A stretch of DNA of 64,000 nt from AC-32 sp045806105. Its GTDB lineage: Bacteria > Actinomycetota > Thermoleophilia > Gaiellales > Gaiellaceae. The position numbers and the translations under genes were made by a program. Below are positions 1 to 8,184 of the stretch, piece after piece. The notes under the pieces are model-generated. The model had not been told where the DNA came from and searched no databases. It saw only the letters and a program-made list of their open reading frames with translations. Position 1 is the stretch's first letter, and every line of letters starts with the position of its first letter. Location: positions 37,746 through 101,745 of the forward strand of contig JBJMJY010000072.1 of assembly GCA_045806105.1 (NCBI GenBank), in the 5' to 3' direction.

Positions 1-141
1 CAGTGCCGCCCCGAGCACCTCGTGGCCGTCGCGGAAGATCGTCGCCTCCACGCGCACCTCGTCACCGGCGCAGGCCTTGACGGCGTAGCGCCCGCAGTCG
101 ACGAGCGGGCTGATGTCCTGGATCTGGATGCGGGAGGCCAT
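1..141 (-). CDS. glgE: alpha-1,4-glucan:maltose-1-phosphate maltosyltransferase GlgE, N-terminal fragment
   Basis: The gene runs off the left edge; only the first 47 codons are present, starting at the ATG at 141. The translated start contains a DISPLVDCGRYAVKA segment, characteristic of the N-terminal domain of GlgE, followed by VEATIFRDGHEVLGA. GlgE transfers maltose from maltose-1-phosphate onto alpha-glucan. It is divergent from malQ with only 50 bp between the starts, so the two alpha-glucan genes probably share a promoter region. The catalytic domain lies outside the window, so identification rests on the N-terminal signature alone. Confidence 0.75.
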   Translation of the reverse strand, partial: MASRIQIQDISPLVDCGRYAVKACAGDEVRVEATIFRDGHEVLGAAL

Positions 142-191
142 GCTGGGCTCGGTGTCCGTTTGGATCCGCCCGGAACCGTAAACAGCGCGCC

Positions 192-1430
192 GTGGACCTG
201 ACGCGGTCGAGCGGCGTGCTCCTGCATCCGACCTCCCTTCCGGGCGGGCGCCTGGGCGAGGAGGCGTACCGCTTCGTCGACTGGCTGGCGGAGGCGGGGC
301 AGTCGTGGTGGCAGGTGCTGCCGCTCGGGCCGCCGGACGAGCACGGCTCGCCGTACCGGGCGCGCTCGGCCTTCGCCGGGTGGACGGGTCTGCTCGCGGA
401 GCCGCGCGCGCCGGTCTCCGAAGACGAGGTCGAGGACTTCGTCGCGCAGCATTCCTACTGGGCCGGAGAATGGGCCGCGTTCGCGGGCGGGAGGGCCCTC
501 GCGGGGCAGGTGCGGTTCGAGCGCGAATGGTCGGCGCTACGGCGCTACGCGGCGGCGAAAGGCATCCGCATCTTCGGCGACCTCCCGTTGTACGTCTCCG
601 ACAGCGGCGCCGACCTCGCCTCACACCCCGAGCTCTTCGAGACGCGGCTCGTCGCGGGCGCGCCGCCCGACGAATACAGCGGCACGGGCCAGCTCTGGGG
701 GAACCCGACCTACCGCTGGCGCGTCGCGCGGCTCGAGGGCTACCGCTGGTGGATCGAGCGGTTCCGCCGCACCTTCGAGCTCGTCGACCTGACGCGGCTC
801 GACCACTTCCGCGGCTTCGTCTCGTACTGGGCGGTGCCAGCGCGCGCGAAGACCGCCAGGAGCGGCCGTTGGCGGCGCGGCCCGGGGATCGAGCCGTTCG
901 AGGCCGCCCGGCGCGAGCTCGGCGAGCTGCCGCTCGTGGCGGAGGACCTCGGCAGCGTCACGCCCGCGGTCTACACGCTGCGAGACCGGCTCGGCATCGC
1001 GGGGATGGTCGTGCTGCAGTTCGGCTTCGCGGGCGGTCGTTCCAACCCGCACCGACCGGAGAACCACCGCGAGAACGCGGTCGTCTACACCGGGACGCAC
1101 GACCACGACACCGCCCTCGGCTGGTGGTCGTCGCTGTCGCCGCGGGCGCGGGGGAAGACAGGGCTCGACACGTCCGACCCGGCGTGGTCGCTGGTCGAGC
1201 TCGCGCTCGCGTCGCGGCCGCGCCTGGCGATCGTCCCCGTGCAGGACGTGCTCGGCCTCGGCAGCGACGCGCGGCTGAACACGCCGGGCCGCCGCGACGG
1301 CAACTGGTCGTGGCGGCTCCGCCGCGGGCAGCTCACGAGCGAGCACGCCGCCCGCCTGCGCGAGGCGACCGCCGCAGCCGGACGTACCGGCGCGAGACGC
1401 AGAAGAGGCCGCGCGGCCTCTTCCCGCTGA
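192..1430 (+). CDS. malQ: 4-alpha-glucanotransferase (amylomaltase), compact form
   Basis: A 412-aa GH77 enzyme that disproportionates maltodextrins in the cytoplasm. Family landmarks run in order: SSGVLLHPTSLPGG at the N-terminus, GQSWWQVLPLGP, IFGDLPLYVSDSGAD, GQLWGNPTYRW, VDLTRLDHFRGF carrying the nucleophile Asp, LPLVAEDLG with the acid/base Glu, YTGTHDHDT, and QDVLGLGSDARLNTPG near the end. It is shorter than the usual ~500 residues because the segment between the LPLGP block and the catalytic core is reduced; no motif is missing. The start is the GTG at 192, which gives the canonical N-terminus. The last ~15 residues are Arg/Ala-rich and are encoded by a hairpin, so the tail is probably not functional sequence. 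Confidence 0.92.
   Translation: MDLTRSSGVLLHPTSLPGGRLGEEAYRFVDWLAEAGQSWWQVLPLGPPDEHGSPYRARSAFAGWTGLLAEPRAPVSEDEVEDFVAQHSYWAGEWAAFAGGRALAGQVRFEREWSALRRYAAAKGIRIFGDLPLYVSDSGADLASHPELFETRLVAGAPPDEYSGTGQLWGNPTYRWRVARLEGYRWWIERFRRTFELVDLTRLDHFRGFVSYWAVPARAKTARSGRWRRGPGIEPFEAARRELGELPLVAEDLGSVTPAVYTLRDRLGIAGMVVLQFGFAGGRSNPHRPENHRENAVVYTGTHDHDTALGWWSSLSPRARGKTGLDTSDPAWSLVELALASRPRLAIVPVQDVLGLGSDARLNTPGRRDGNWSWRLRRGQLTSEHAARLREATAAAGRTGARRRRGRAASSR
1403..1422 (+). terminator. hairpin overlapping the 3' end of malQ
   Basis: AAGAGGCC and GGCCTCTT form a perfect 8-bp stem with a GCGC loop, immediately before the malQ stop codon. There is no long T-run, so it is a weak or factor-assisted terminator at best. 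It separates malQ from the antiporter gene 50 nt downstream. Confidence 0.5.
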
Positions 1431-1482
1431 TCGCGCGGCGGGAGTCTCGTCCACGCGCGCGGCGGGCGCTACGCTCGCGCGC

Positions 1483-3081
1483 ATGGTCACGCTGAGCCTC
1501 AGCAACGGCGACAGCGCGCTCCTCGCGGTGCTGCTCGCGGCCGGGCTGCTGCTGCTCGCAGTCTCGCAGTTCGTCCGCATCCCGTACCCGATCGTGCTCG
1601 TGCTCGGCGGCTGCGTGGTCGGGTTCGTCCCGGGCGCCCCGCACGTCGAGCTCTCGCCGGACCTGGTGCTCGTCGCGGTCCTGCCGCCGCTCCTCTACGG
1701 CGCCGCCTTCTTCACCTCGCTCCGCGAGCTGCGCACCAACGTGAAGGCGATCAGCCTGCTGGCGGTTGGCCTTGTCCTGCTGACGATGCTCGCCGTCGCA
1801 GTCGTGGCGCACGCCGTCATCCCCGGCCTCGCGTGGCCCGGCGCGTTCGTGCTGGGCGCGCTCGTCTCGCCCACCGACCCGACTGCCGCGACCGCGATCG
1901 CCCAGCGTCTGGGTCTGCCGCGGCGGCTGATCGCGCTGATCGAGGGCGAAAGCCTCGTCAACGACGGCACGGCGCTCGTCGCCTACCGCTTTGCCGTCGC
2001 CGCCGTGGTCACGGGGAGCTTCTCGATGACGGAGGCGTCGTGGAGGTTCGTGGTGAACGTCGTCGGCGGTGTCGCGATCGGTCTCGCGGTCGGCTACCTG
2101 ATCCGGCGGCTCCGGCGCCGGCTGGACAACCCACCGGTCGAGATCACGATTGCGCTGCTGAGCGGCTACTTCGGCTACCTCCCAGCCCAGGCGCTCGGCG
2201 TCTCGGGCGTGCTGGCCGCGGTCACGGTCGGCATCTACATGGGCTGGCACACCCCTGAGCTGACGAACGCGCAGACCCGCCTCCAGGGACAGGCGGTATG
2301 GGAGATCGTGTTCCTGCTGCTGAACGGGCTGCTGTTCGCGCTCGTCGGGCTCCAGCTGCCGACGATCCTCGACCAGCTCTCCGGCCGCTCGACCTGGACG
2401 CTCGTCGGCTACGCGGCGGTTGTCAGCGCGGTCGTGATCGGCGCGCGCATCGGCTGGCTGCTCGCCACCTATGTCGTCGCGCTGTTCAGCCGCCGCGCCC
2501 GGGAGGACGACCCCGCCCCGTCATGGCAGGCGAAGGCCGTGATCGCGTGGTCCGGGATGCGCGGCGCCGTCTCGCTCGCGGCCGCGCTCGCGTTGCCGCT
2601 GACGACCGATGCCGGCACCGGCTTCCCCGACCGCGACCTGATCATCTTCCTGACCTTCGGCGTGATCCTGGCGACGCTCGTCCTGCAGGGCTTGACCCTG
2701 CCGGGCCTGATCCGCGTGCTCGATCTCGAGGACGACGGCCTCGAGGAGAAGGAGGATGCGAAGGCGCGGATCTACGCGGCTGAGGCCGCCCTGGAGCGGC
2801 TGGACGAGCTCGTCGACGAGGAGTGGGTGCGCGAGGACACGGCGGAGCGCATGCGCGGCCTCTACGGGTTTCGCCAGGAGCGCTTCCGCTCGCGCTTCGA
2901 CCCCGACGGCGACGGATCGTTGGAGGACCGGTCGCTCGCGTACCAGCGCCTGCGCCGCGACCTGCTCGACGCCGAGCGCCGCGCCGTGCAGGACCTGCGC
3001 CGGCAGGGCCGCATTGACGACGCGGTGATGCGACGGGTCGTCCGCGACCTCGACCTCGAGGAAGCGCGGCTCGACCTGTGA
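1483..3081 (+). CDS. Na+/H+ antiporter, CPA1/NhaP type
   Basis: A 532-aa integral membrane cation:proton antiporter. About twelve hydrophobic segments fill residues 5-410. The CPA1 core is clear: SPTDPTAA near residue 129, EGESLVNDGTALV near 154, and WSGMRGAVSLAAALALP near 355. After residue ~411 comes a charged cytoplasmic tail of ~120 residues, rich in Glu, Asp and Arg and predicted helical, a typical regulatory tail. The ATG at 1483 places the first membrane helix right after a short N-terminus. Its stop overlaps the next gene's GTG by 4 nt, so the two are co-transcribed. Ion specificity (Na+ versus K+) cannot be told from sequence. Confidence 0.9.
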   Translation: MVTLSLSNGDSALLAVLLAAGLLLLAVSQFVRIPYPIVLVLGGCVVGFVPGAPHVELSPDLVLVAVLPPLLYGAAFFTSLRELRTNVKAISLLAVGLVLLTMLAVAVVAHAVIPGLAWPGAFVLGALVSPTDPTAATAIAQRLGLPRRLIALIEGESLVNDGTALVAYRFAVAAVVTGSFSMTEASWRFVVNVVGGVAIGLAVGYLIRRLRRRLDNPPVEITIALLSGYFGYLPAQALGVSGVLAAVTVGIYMGWHTPELTNAQTRLQGQAVWEIVFLLLNGLLFALVGLQLPTILDQLSGRSTWTLVGYAAVVSAVVIGARIGWLLATYVVALFSRRAREDDPAPSWQAKAVIAWSGMRGAVSLAAALALPLTTDAGTGFPDRDLIIFLTFGVILATLVLQGLTLPGLIRVLDLEDDGLEEKEDAKARIYAAEAALERLDELVDEEWVREDTAERMRGLYGFRQERFRSRFDPDGDGSLEDRSLAYQRLRRDLLDAERRAVQDLRRQGRIDDAVMRRVVRDLDLEEARLDL

Positions 3082-4079
3082 CGCGCGTCGTCACGCCGGA
3101 GCAGGCCCGGCGGATCGCCGTTCGCGCGCAGCTCCTCGACGGCTCGGCGACGAGTGTGCTCGACACGGTGCGCCGGCTCGGCTTCCTGCAGATGGACCCG
3201 ATCGCGACGGTCGCGACGCCGCAGCAGCTCGTCCTCTTCAGCCGCCTCGGGCCGTTCGACTCGTCCGAGCTCGACCGCCTGCTCTGGCAGGACCGGAAGC
3301 TGTTCGAGTACGACGCCTTCATCTACCCGGTCGAGGACCTGCCGCTGCAGCGGGCGCGGATGGCGAAGTTCCGGCGTGGCGGCAAGCTCAAGCGCGACGA
3401 GTGGATCCGCGACTTCCTGCGCGTGAACGCCCGTTTTCGCCGACACGTGCTGCGCGAGTTGGAGCGGAACGGGCCGCTGCTCTCCCGCGACCTCGAGCAC
3501 GACCTGATGCCGGCGGGCCAGGGGCACCGCTGGTGGGGCGACCGCCACGTGCGGCTGATGCTCGACATCCTGGCGGCGCGCGGCGAGATCGCCGTGGCCG
3601 GCCGCAACGGCAAGCAGCGCGTCTGGGACCTTGGCTCGCGCGTCTTCCCGGAGACGGAGACGCTGCGCTGGCGCGAGGCCGAGCGCGAGCTCCGGCGGCG
3701 CAAGCGGCGCTCGCTGGGCGTCTGGCGCGCGCGCAACGGCGAGTGGCACGCCGACCACGACGTGAGCGACGAGCCGGTGCCCGAGAGGGCGGTCCTGCTT
3801 TCGCCCTTCGACCGCCTCGTCCACGACCGCGACCGCGCCGAGGCGCTCTTCGGCTTCCACTACCGGCTCGAGATGTACGTGCCGAAAGCCAAGCGCGAGT
3901 TCGGCTACTACGTGCTGCCGCTGCTCGTCGGCGACCGCCTCGCCGGGCGCGCCGAGCCGCGCTTCGACCGCAAGGCCGGGACGCTCGAGCTGCTCGGCGC
4001 GTGGGGCGACACCTCGCGGCTGGACGAGGCGCTCGCCCCACTCGCCGACTGGCTCGGAGCTGTCAGGACGCGAGCGTGA
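3078..4079 (+). CDS. winged-helix DNA glycosylase of the AlkX/YcaQ (HTH_42) family
   Basis: A 333-aa protein of the AlkZ/AlkX-like family (HTH_42, PF06224) that unhooks DNA crosslinks or excises bulky alkylated bases. The family N-terminus is visible: an EQARRIAVRAQ segment, then GFLQMDPI, where Q38-M39-D40 matches the QxD catalytic motif of the YcaQ/AlkX branch rather than QxQ of AlkZ. Later blocks include LLWQDRKLFEYDAFIYP, SPFDRLVHDRDRAEALFGFHYRLE and VGDRLAGRAEPRFDRK. The GTG start overlaps the antiporter stop. It is convergent with, and overlaps by 17 nt, the GerMN gene. The DNA-repair role is inferred from the family. Confidence 0.8.
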   Translation: MTRVVTPEQARRIAVRAQLLDGSATSVLDTVRRLGFLQMDPIATVATPQQLVLFSRLGPFDSSELDRLLWQDRKLFEYDAFIYPVEDLPLQRARMAKFRRGGKLKRDEWIRDFLRVNARFRRHVLRELERNGPLLSRDLEHDLMPAGQGHRWWGDRHVRLMLDILAARGEIAVAGRNGKQRVWDLGSRVFPETETLRWREAERELRRRKRRSLGVWRARNGEWHADHDVSDEPVPERAVLLSPFDRLVHDRDRAEALFGFHYRLEMYVPKAKREFGYYVLPLLVGDRLAGRAEPRFDRKAGTLELLGAWGDTSRLDEALAPLADWLGAVRTRA

Positions 4080-4938
4080 CCGGGATCCGCACCTCGTGCG
4101 GCGGCTTGCCCGTGCCTGCCGCGTCGTCGTCGTGGACGACGATCGTCCCGGGCTGCTCCTTCTTCACCTTGAAGGTCACCGGCACCGAGTAGGTCCCGCG
4201 GCAGCCGGTGCCGCACGTCGCGGTCGTGAACGTCTTGCCCACGACGTCGCCTTTCGCGTTCAGGATCTCGACGGTCACGTTCGCCTCGAACACGTTCGCG
4301 CTGCCGGAAACCGTGACGGGGCTCGTTACCCGCGTGTCGGGAGCCGGCTTGGTCACGGTAATGGGCGGAAGCAGGTCGGCGTAGTCGTCGCGACCGACCG
4401 GGTGGTCGAGCACGATGCCCTCGCTCGAGAACACATTCACCGGGGTGCCATCGAGGCGGAAGCGCACCTTCTGCACGGTCGGGAACTGCGTCAGCGTGTA
4501 GACGACCTGCCCGAGGCGCATCTGCATCGAGTGGGAGCCGCCGCCAGACTGGTACTCCGAGGTCAGGTCGACGGTCGCGAGGCCGTTGCGGATGCCGATG
4601 CCGAGCAGCCGCGTACCGGCCGGGACCTCCGAGCTGAAGCCCGCCGCGCGCTCCCGGGTGGAGGGCCCGCCGAGCAGCGCGTCCATCGCCGTGGTGGCGA
4701 CGAGCGGCGTCGGGTCGTGGGTGCGACGCACCGCCACGAGGCCGTCGTCGCGCGCGAACCAGACCTCGAGCGAGACCTGCGTCGGGGTCGTCGTCGAGCC
4801 GGTCTGCTCGGGCGAGGTGGTCGTCTCGCCCGTCGTCGGCTTCCCGAGCGAGACCGCGTGCTCTGAGCCGCAGCCCGCAGCCGTGATCCCGAGCCCCGCG
4901 GCCAGCACGAGCCCGACGAGCGCCAGCAGCTTCTTCAT
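4063..4938 (-). CDS. lipoprotein with GerMN and Gmad2 (immunoglobulin-like) domains
   Basis: A 291-aa exported lipoprotein. Residues 1-22 are a lipoprotein signal peptide ending in a TAAGC lipobox (Cys23), followed by a Thr/Ser-rich linker to about residue 55. Residues ~57-175 fit the GerMN domain (LEVWFARDDGLVAVRRT start, GIRNGLATVDLTSEY block). Residues ~190-288 fit the Gmad2 domain (ITVTKPAPDTRVTSPVTVSGSA start). The ATG at 4938 has a strong AAGGAGGGGG Shine-Dalgarno. It is the last gene of a leftward cluster after a response regulator, a kinase and a small secreted protein, like LpqB behind MtrAB. LpqB carries GerMN plus Gmad1 instead, so this is an analogue, not a clear orthologue. Confidence 0.85.
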   Translation of the reverse strand: MKKLLALVGLVLAAGLGITAAGCGSEHAVSLGKPTTGETTTSPEQTGSTTTPTQVSLEVWFARDDGLVAVRRTHDPTPLVATTAMDALLGGPSTRERAAGFSSEVPAGTRLLGIGIRNGLATVDLTSEYQSGGGSHSMQMRLGQVVYTLTQFPTVQKVRFRLDGTPVNVFSSEGIVLDHPVGRDDYADLLPPITVTKPAPDTRVTSPVTVSGSANVFEANVTVEILNAKGDVVGKTFTTATCGTGCRGTYSVPVTFKVKKEQPGTIVVHDDDAAGTGKPPHEVRIPVTLAS

Positions 4939-4978
4939 GACCCCCTCCTTCGACGCGTCACTGCGCCTTCTTGCGTCC

Positions 4979-5461
4979 TCATGGCTGGTACTGCTGCTCG
5001 AGGGCGACGATCGGCGCCGGGTACGCGTTGCCGATCCGGATCCAGAAGCCGGCCCTCGGCTCGAGCAGCCGGCGGTGGTGCGGGTTGCGGCCCTTGACGA
5101 TCGCGCCCAGCTCCGCGACCGAGATCGAGGTCGTGCCGATCGGGCCGCCGCGCGCCAGCACCGTCACCTCTGCGTCGCGGCGGACGGCGAAGGTGAGCGT
5201 GCGGTGGCTCTCGTCGACGATGTAGTAGTCGTTCGAGACGGGCTTGCAGCCGCACGCGCGCTCCGCGGCCAACCCGGTGAGCCACAGCGCGGGGTCGAAA
5301 CGCAGCTGGTAGCGGCCGTGGACGCGCTCGACCGAGCGCACGTGGCCGTAGAGCACGAGCTGCTTCGGCCTCGCGCCCTGGGTGGACGATGCGGCCGCGA
5401 AGGCGGCCGTCGCGGCGACGATGGTCGCCGCTGTACCGAGAATCAGGAGCGCCAGCTTCAT
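4979..5461 (-). CDS. secreted protein of unknown function
   Basis: A 160-aa protein I do not recognise. Residues 1-24 form a Sec signal peptide (MKLALLILGT start, AAFAAA cleavage region). The mature part is a probable beta-rich domain with one CGC pair and no obvious catalytic motif. The ATG at 5461 is preceded by ACGGAGG at good spacing. It lies 24 nt after the histidine kinase and 40 nt before the GerMN lipoprotein on the same strand, so it is likely part of the two-component operon and may act in the envelope with the lipoprotein. Confidence 0.75.
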   Translation of the reverse strand: MKLALLILGTAATIVAATAAFAAASSTQGARPKQLVLYGHVRSVERVHGRYQLRFDPALWLTGLAAERACGCKPVSNDYYIVDESHRTLTFAVRRDAEVTVLARGGPIGTTSISVAELGAIVKGRNPHHRRLLEPRAGFWIRIGNAYPAPIVALEQQYQP

Positions 5462-5485
5462 GGGAGCCTCCGTGTGGGGGACGGC

Positions 5486-6853
5486 TCAACCTTGCTCTCC
5501 CGCCTTCACCGCACCGTCACGGCCGTGTAACGGTTTCGTCACAGGCAGCCGAAGCGTGAAGCGGCTGCCCGTCCCGGGCTCGCTCTCCACCCGCAGGTCG
5601 CCGCCGAGCAGGAGGGCGTGCTCCCGCGCGATCGCGAGGCCGAGGCCGGTGCCGCCGCCGCTGCGGGACTCGTCAGCCTTGTAGAAGCGCTCGAAGAGGT
5701 GCGGGAGGTGCTGGGGCGCGATGCCCGGCCCGTCGTCGGCGACCTCGAGGCCGTCGTGCTCGATCCGCACCGTCACCGCCGAGCCGCCGTGCTCGAATGC
5801 GTTGTCGACGAGGTTCGCGACGATCCGCTCCAGCCGCCGCGGGTCGGTCGTGAGCGTCAGCCCGTTGCCCTCGAGGGCCACGCGGTCGTGCCAACCTCGT
5901 CCGCGCACGGTCGCCGCGACGAGCGCGGCGACGTCGACCTCCTCGGCGTGCACCCGCTCGGCTCCGGCGTCGAAGCGCGAGATCTCCATCAGGTCCTCCA
6001 CCAGGCGGCGCAGCCGCGCGACGTCCGCGATCAGCAGCTCGGCGGGGCGGCGAGATTCCGGCGGCATCCGGTCGAGGTGGTCGGCCAGCAGCGACGCCTC
6101 GCCGACGAGCGCGGTCAACGGCGTCCGCAACTCGTGCGCGACGTCGGCCGTGAACCGCCGCTCGCGCGCCTGCGCCGCCGAGAGCGCGTCGATCTTCGCC
6201 TCGAGCGCGGCGGCCATCTCGTTGAACGACTGCGCCCAGGCGCCGAACTCGTCCTTGCCCTCGACCGGGAGGCGCGTCTCGAGCAACCCCTCCGCGAGCG
6301 ACTGGGCGGCGGCGCTCGCGCGAGCGACCGGCCGTAACGCGCCGCGCGCGAGCACGATCCCCGCGAGCACGGCGAGCAGCACGAGAATCCCGACGCCGCC
6401 GAGCAGGATGTTGCGGAACTGCGTGAGCTCGTGCCAGAGGTCGTTCTCGGGGAAGAAGAAGTAGAGCTGCGACCCGTCCGCGGGAGCACCCGTGACGAGG
6501 TAGCGGTCGCCGGCGACACGCGTGCGCTGGTAGCCGAGGTCGCCCCGCCGCACGACTGTCCGCAGCCCGGCGGGAACCTGGCGGAGGCCGAGCCCGAAGC
6601 TGGAGACGACGCGCCCGTCCCCGCCCACGACGACCCCGCTGAAGCCGCGGCGCTCGTACGCCTGCAACAGGTCGGACGCAGAGTCGTAGGCGGGGACGAG
6701 CTCCAGGTTGCGGCGCGTCTGCGTGGCGCTCGAGTCGACGGAGTCTGCGAGCAGGTTGTGGCGCACGAGGAAGTACGAGCCCGTGCCGAGCGCGGCCGCC
6801 GAGAGCCCGACCGCCAGGGCGAGCACGACCGTCAGCCTGCGGCGGAGGGTCAC
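5486..6853 (-). CDS. sensor histidine kinase
   Basis: A 455-aa membrane kinase. TM1 spans ~8-30, an extracellular sensor domain ~31-147, TM2 ~148-170 and a HAMP linker ~170-222. The dimerisation/phosphoacceptor segment is RRFTADVAHELRTPLTAL with His240. The ATPase domain shows the N box (LVDNAFEHGG, ~348-357), G1 (DDGPGI), the F box (FERFYKADES) and G2 (GGTGLGLAI). Its GTG start overlaps the response regulator stop by 4 nt, so the pair is translationally coupled. Architecture and neighbours resemble MtrB. The signal sensed is unknown. Confidence 0.93.
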   Translation of the reverse strand: MTLRRRLTVVLALAVGLSAAALGTGSYFLVRHNLLADSVDSSATQTRRNLELVPAYDSASDLLQAYERRGFSGVVVGGDGRVVSSFGLGLRQVPAGLRTVVRRGDLGYQRTRVAGDRYLVTGAPADGSQLYFFFPENDLWHELTQFRNILLGGVGILVLLAVLAGIVLARGALRPVARASAAAQSLAEGLLETRLPVEGKDEFGAWAQSFNEMAAALEAKIDALSAAQARERRFTADVAHELRTPLTALVGEASLLADHLDRMPPESRRPAELLIADVARLRRLVEDLMEISRFDAGAERVHAEEVDVAALVAATVRGRGWHDRVALEGNGLTLTTDPRRLERIVANLVDNAFEHGGSAVTVRIEHDGLEVADDGPGIAPQHLPHLFERFYKADESRSGGGTGLGLAIAREHALLLGGDLRVESEPGTGSRFTLRLPVTKPLHGRDGAVKAGEQG

Positions 6854-7533
6854 GCGACCGAGCCGAAGCGGTAGCCGACGCCGCGCACGGTCCTGATCAG
6901 CTCCGGCTGCTTCGGGTCGTCCTCGACCTTCGCCCGCAGCCGCTGGATGGCGGCGTCGACGAGCCGCGAGTCGCCGAGGTAGTCGTAGTTCCAGACGCGC
7001 TCGAGCAGCAGCTCGCGCGTGAACACCTGCTTCGGCCGCCGCGCCAGCTCGAGCAGGAGGCGGAACTCCGTCGCGGTCAGGGCCAGCTCCACGCCGCGCT
7101 TGCGCGCGACGAAGCCCTGCGGGTCGATCTCGAGGTCGCCGGCGGTGATCGTGCCGCTGCCGTCGATCGGCGCGGCCCGCCGCAGCACGGCCTTCACGCG
7201 CGCGACGAGCTCGGCCAGCTCGAACGGCTTCGTGATGTAGTCGTCGGCGCCGAGCTCGAGCCCCACCACGACGTCGTGCAGCTCGCTCCGCGCGGTCAGC
7301 ATCACGATCGGCGTGCCGCTGTCACGGCGGATCTCGCGGCAGACCTCGAAGCCGTCGAGCGACGGCAGCATCACGTCGAGCACGACGAGGTCGACGCCGC
7401 CCTCGCGGAAGCGCGCCAGGCCCTCCCGGCCGTCGCCGACCGCGCTGACCCTCAGCCCGGCCTGCTGCAGGCCGAGCGTCGCCACCTCGCGGATGGAGGC
7501 GTCGTCCTCAACGAGCAGCACGTGCTCGTCCAC
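6850..7533 (-). CDS. OmpR/PhoB-family response regulator
   Basis: A 227-aa DNA-binding response regulator partnered with the downstream kinase. The receiver domain has the acidic pair ED10-11, phospho-acceptor Asp53 in LVVLDVMLPSLDG, Thr80 in VMLTAR and Lys102 in YITKPF. The winged-helix domain (~130-225) ends in the usual RTVRGVGYRF. The start is the GTG at 7533, giving DEHVLLVEDD; longer upstream extensions would invade the neighbouring cupin gene. A CGTAC/GTACG inverted repeat touches the start, so transcription is probably leaderless and possibly autoregulated. Confidence 0.94.
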   Translation of the reverse strand: MDEHVLLVEDDASIREVATLGLQQAGLRVSAVGDGREGLARFREGGVDLVVLDVMLPSLDGFEVCREIRRDSGTPIVMLTARSELHDVVVGLELGADDYITKPFELAELVARVKAVLRRAAPIDGSGTITAGDLEIDPQGFVARKRGVELALTATEFRLLLELARRPKQVFTRELLLERVWNYDYLGDSRLVDAAIQRLRAKVEDDPKQPELIRTVRGVGYRFGSVA

Positions 7534-7547
7534 GTACCAAATGTACG
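7533..7547 (-). promoter_or_regulatory. inverted repeat at the response regulator start
   Basis: CGTAC and GTACG arms flank a 5-nt spacer directly at the GTG start of the response regulator gene. The position fits an operator or promoter element of a leaderless transcript. The arms are short, so chance is possible. Confidence 0.3.
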
Positions 7548-7555
7548 CAGGTGCG

Positions 7556-8090
7556 CTAGACGGGCCAAGTGGCGCGGACGCGCCGGAAGTTGCGTGGCCA
7601 CTCGCGGTAGGCCTGCTTCGGGTCGTCGGTCTCCTCGGGCGCGGCGACGCCGTGCTTCTGCGCCAGCTCCGTGACCGGGTAGTGCAACGTCTTTCCGGGG
7701 CCTGCGCGCCCCGACCATCAGGATCGCGCACGGCCCGGCGCCGGCGCCGATGTAGATGTGGCGCGTCCCGGGGGCGAAGTGGACGAAGTCCCAGGCCTTC
7801 AGGCGCCGCTCCTCCTCCTCGACGAGCAGCAGGCATTCGCCCGAGAGGACGAGGAAGTCCTCCTGCACGCTCTCCGAGTGGTAGAGGCCGTTCACCTGAC
7901 CCGGCCAGAGCACGTGGACGCCGATCCCGTACTGCTCGAATTCCCCCTCCGGCCGGCCGAAGTCCATCCACTCGCCGCCCTTGTCGTCTCGCATCCACGC
8001 CATCTCGGCGGCGTTCAGCACGAACCAGCCCGGCGAGGCGACGACCGCGCCCTCGTCGGTCTCCTCGATCGTGGCTTCGTCCGCGCTCAC
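7556..8090 (-). pseudogene. cupin-domain protein, disrupted by one frameshift
   Basis: The GTG at 8090 opens a cupin protein: FGRPEGEFEQYGIGVHVLWPGQ, then GLYHSESVQEDFLVLSGECLLLVEEEER and WDFVHFAPGTRHIYIG, the two cupin motifs with putative metal ligands. Translation continues to about GAR near 7705, then leaves frame. Removing one C from the CCCC run at 7697-7700 (minus strand) restores LHYPVTELAQKHGVAAPEET and a natural TAG at 7556, giving 177 aa. The 535-nt length equals 178 codons plus one base, as expected for a single insertion. It may be a real frameshift mutation or an assembly error. The product was probably a small mononuclear cupin, function unknown. Confidence 0.8.
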
Positions 8091-8184
8091 GGCCGCGAGG
8101 CTAGCGGAGCCGGGGGCGGCCGCCGCACCGAACTGCAGGCGCGACCGACACAGGCGCGCCAGGGCCGCTGCTAGCGTCTCGCGC

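Noticed and set aside
1370..1495. Possible frameshift at the malQ C-terminus
   Set aside because: All catalytic motifs are upstream and the family C-terminus is variable; the odd tail is explained by reading through a hairpin, so a frameshift is not needed.
5500..5545. GTGTAAC/GTCAC motifs that resemble response-regulator boxes
   Set aside because: They lie in the coding 3' end of the histidine kinase and have no regular spacing.
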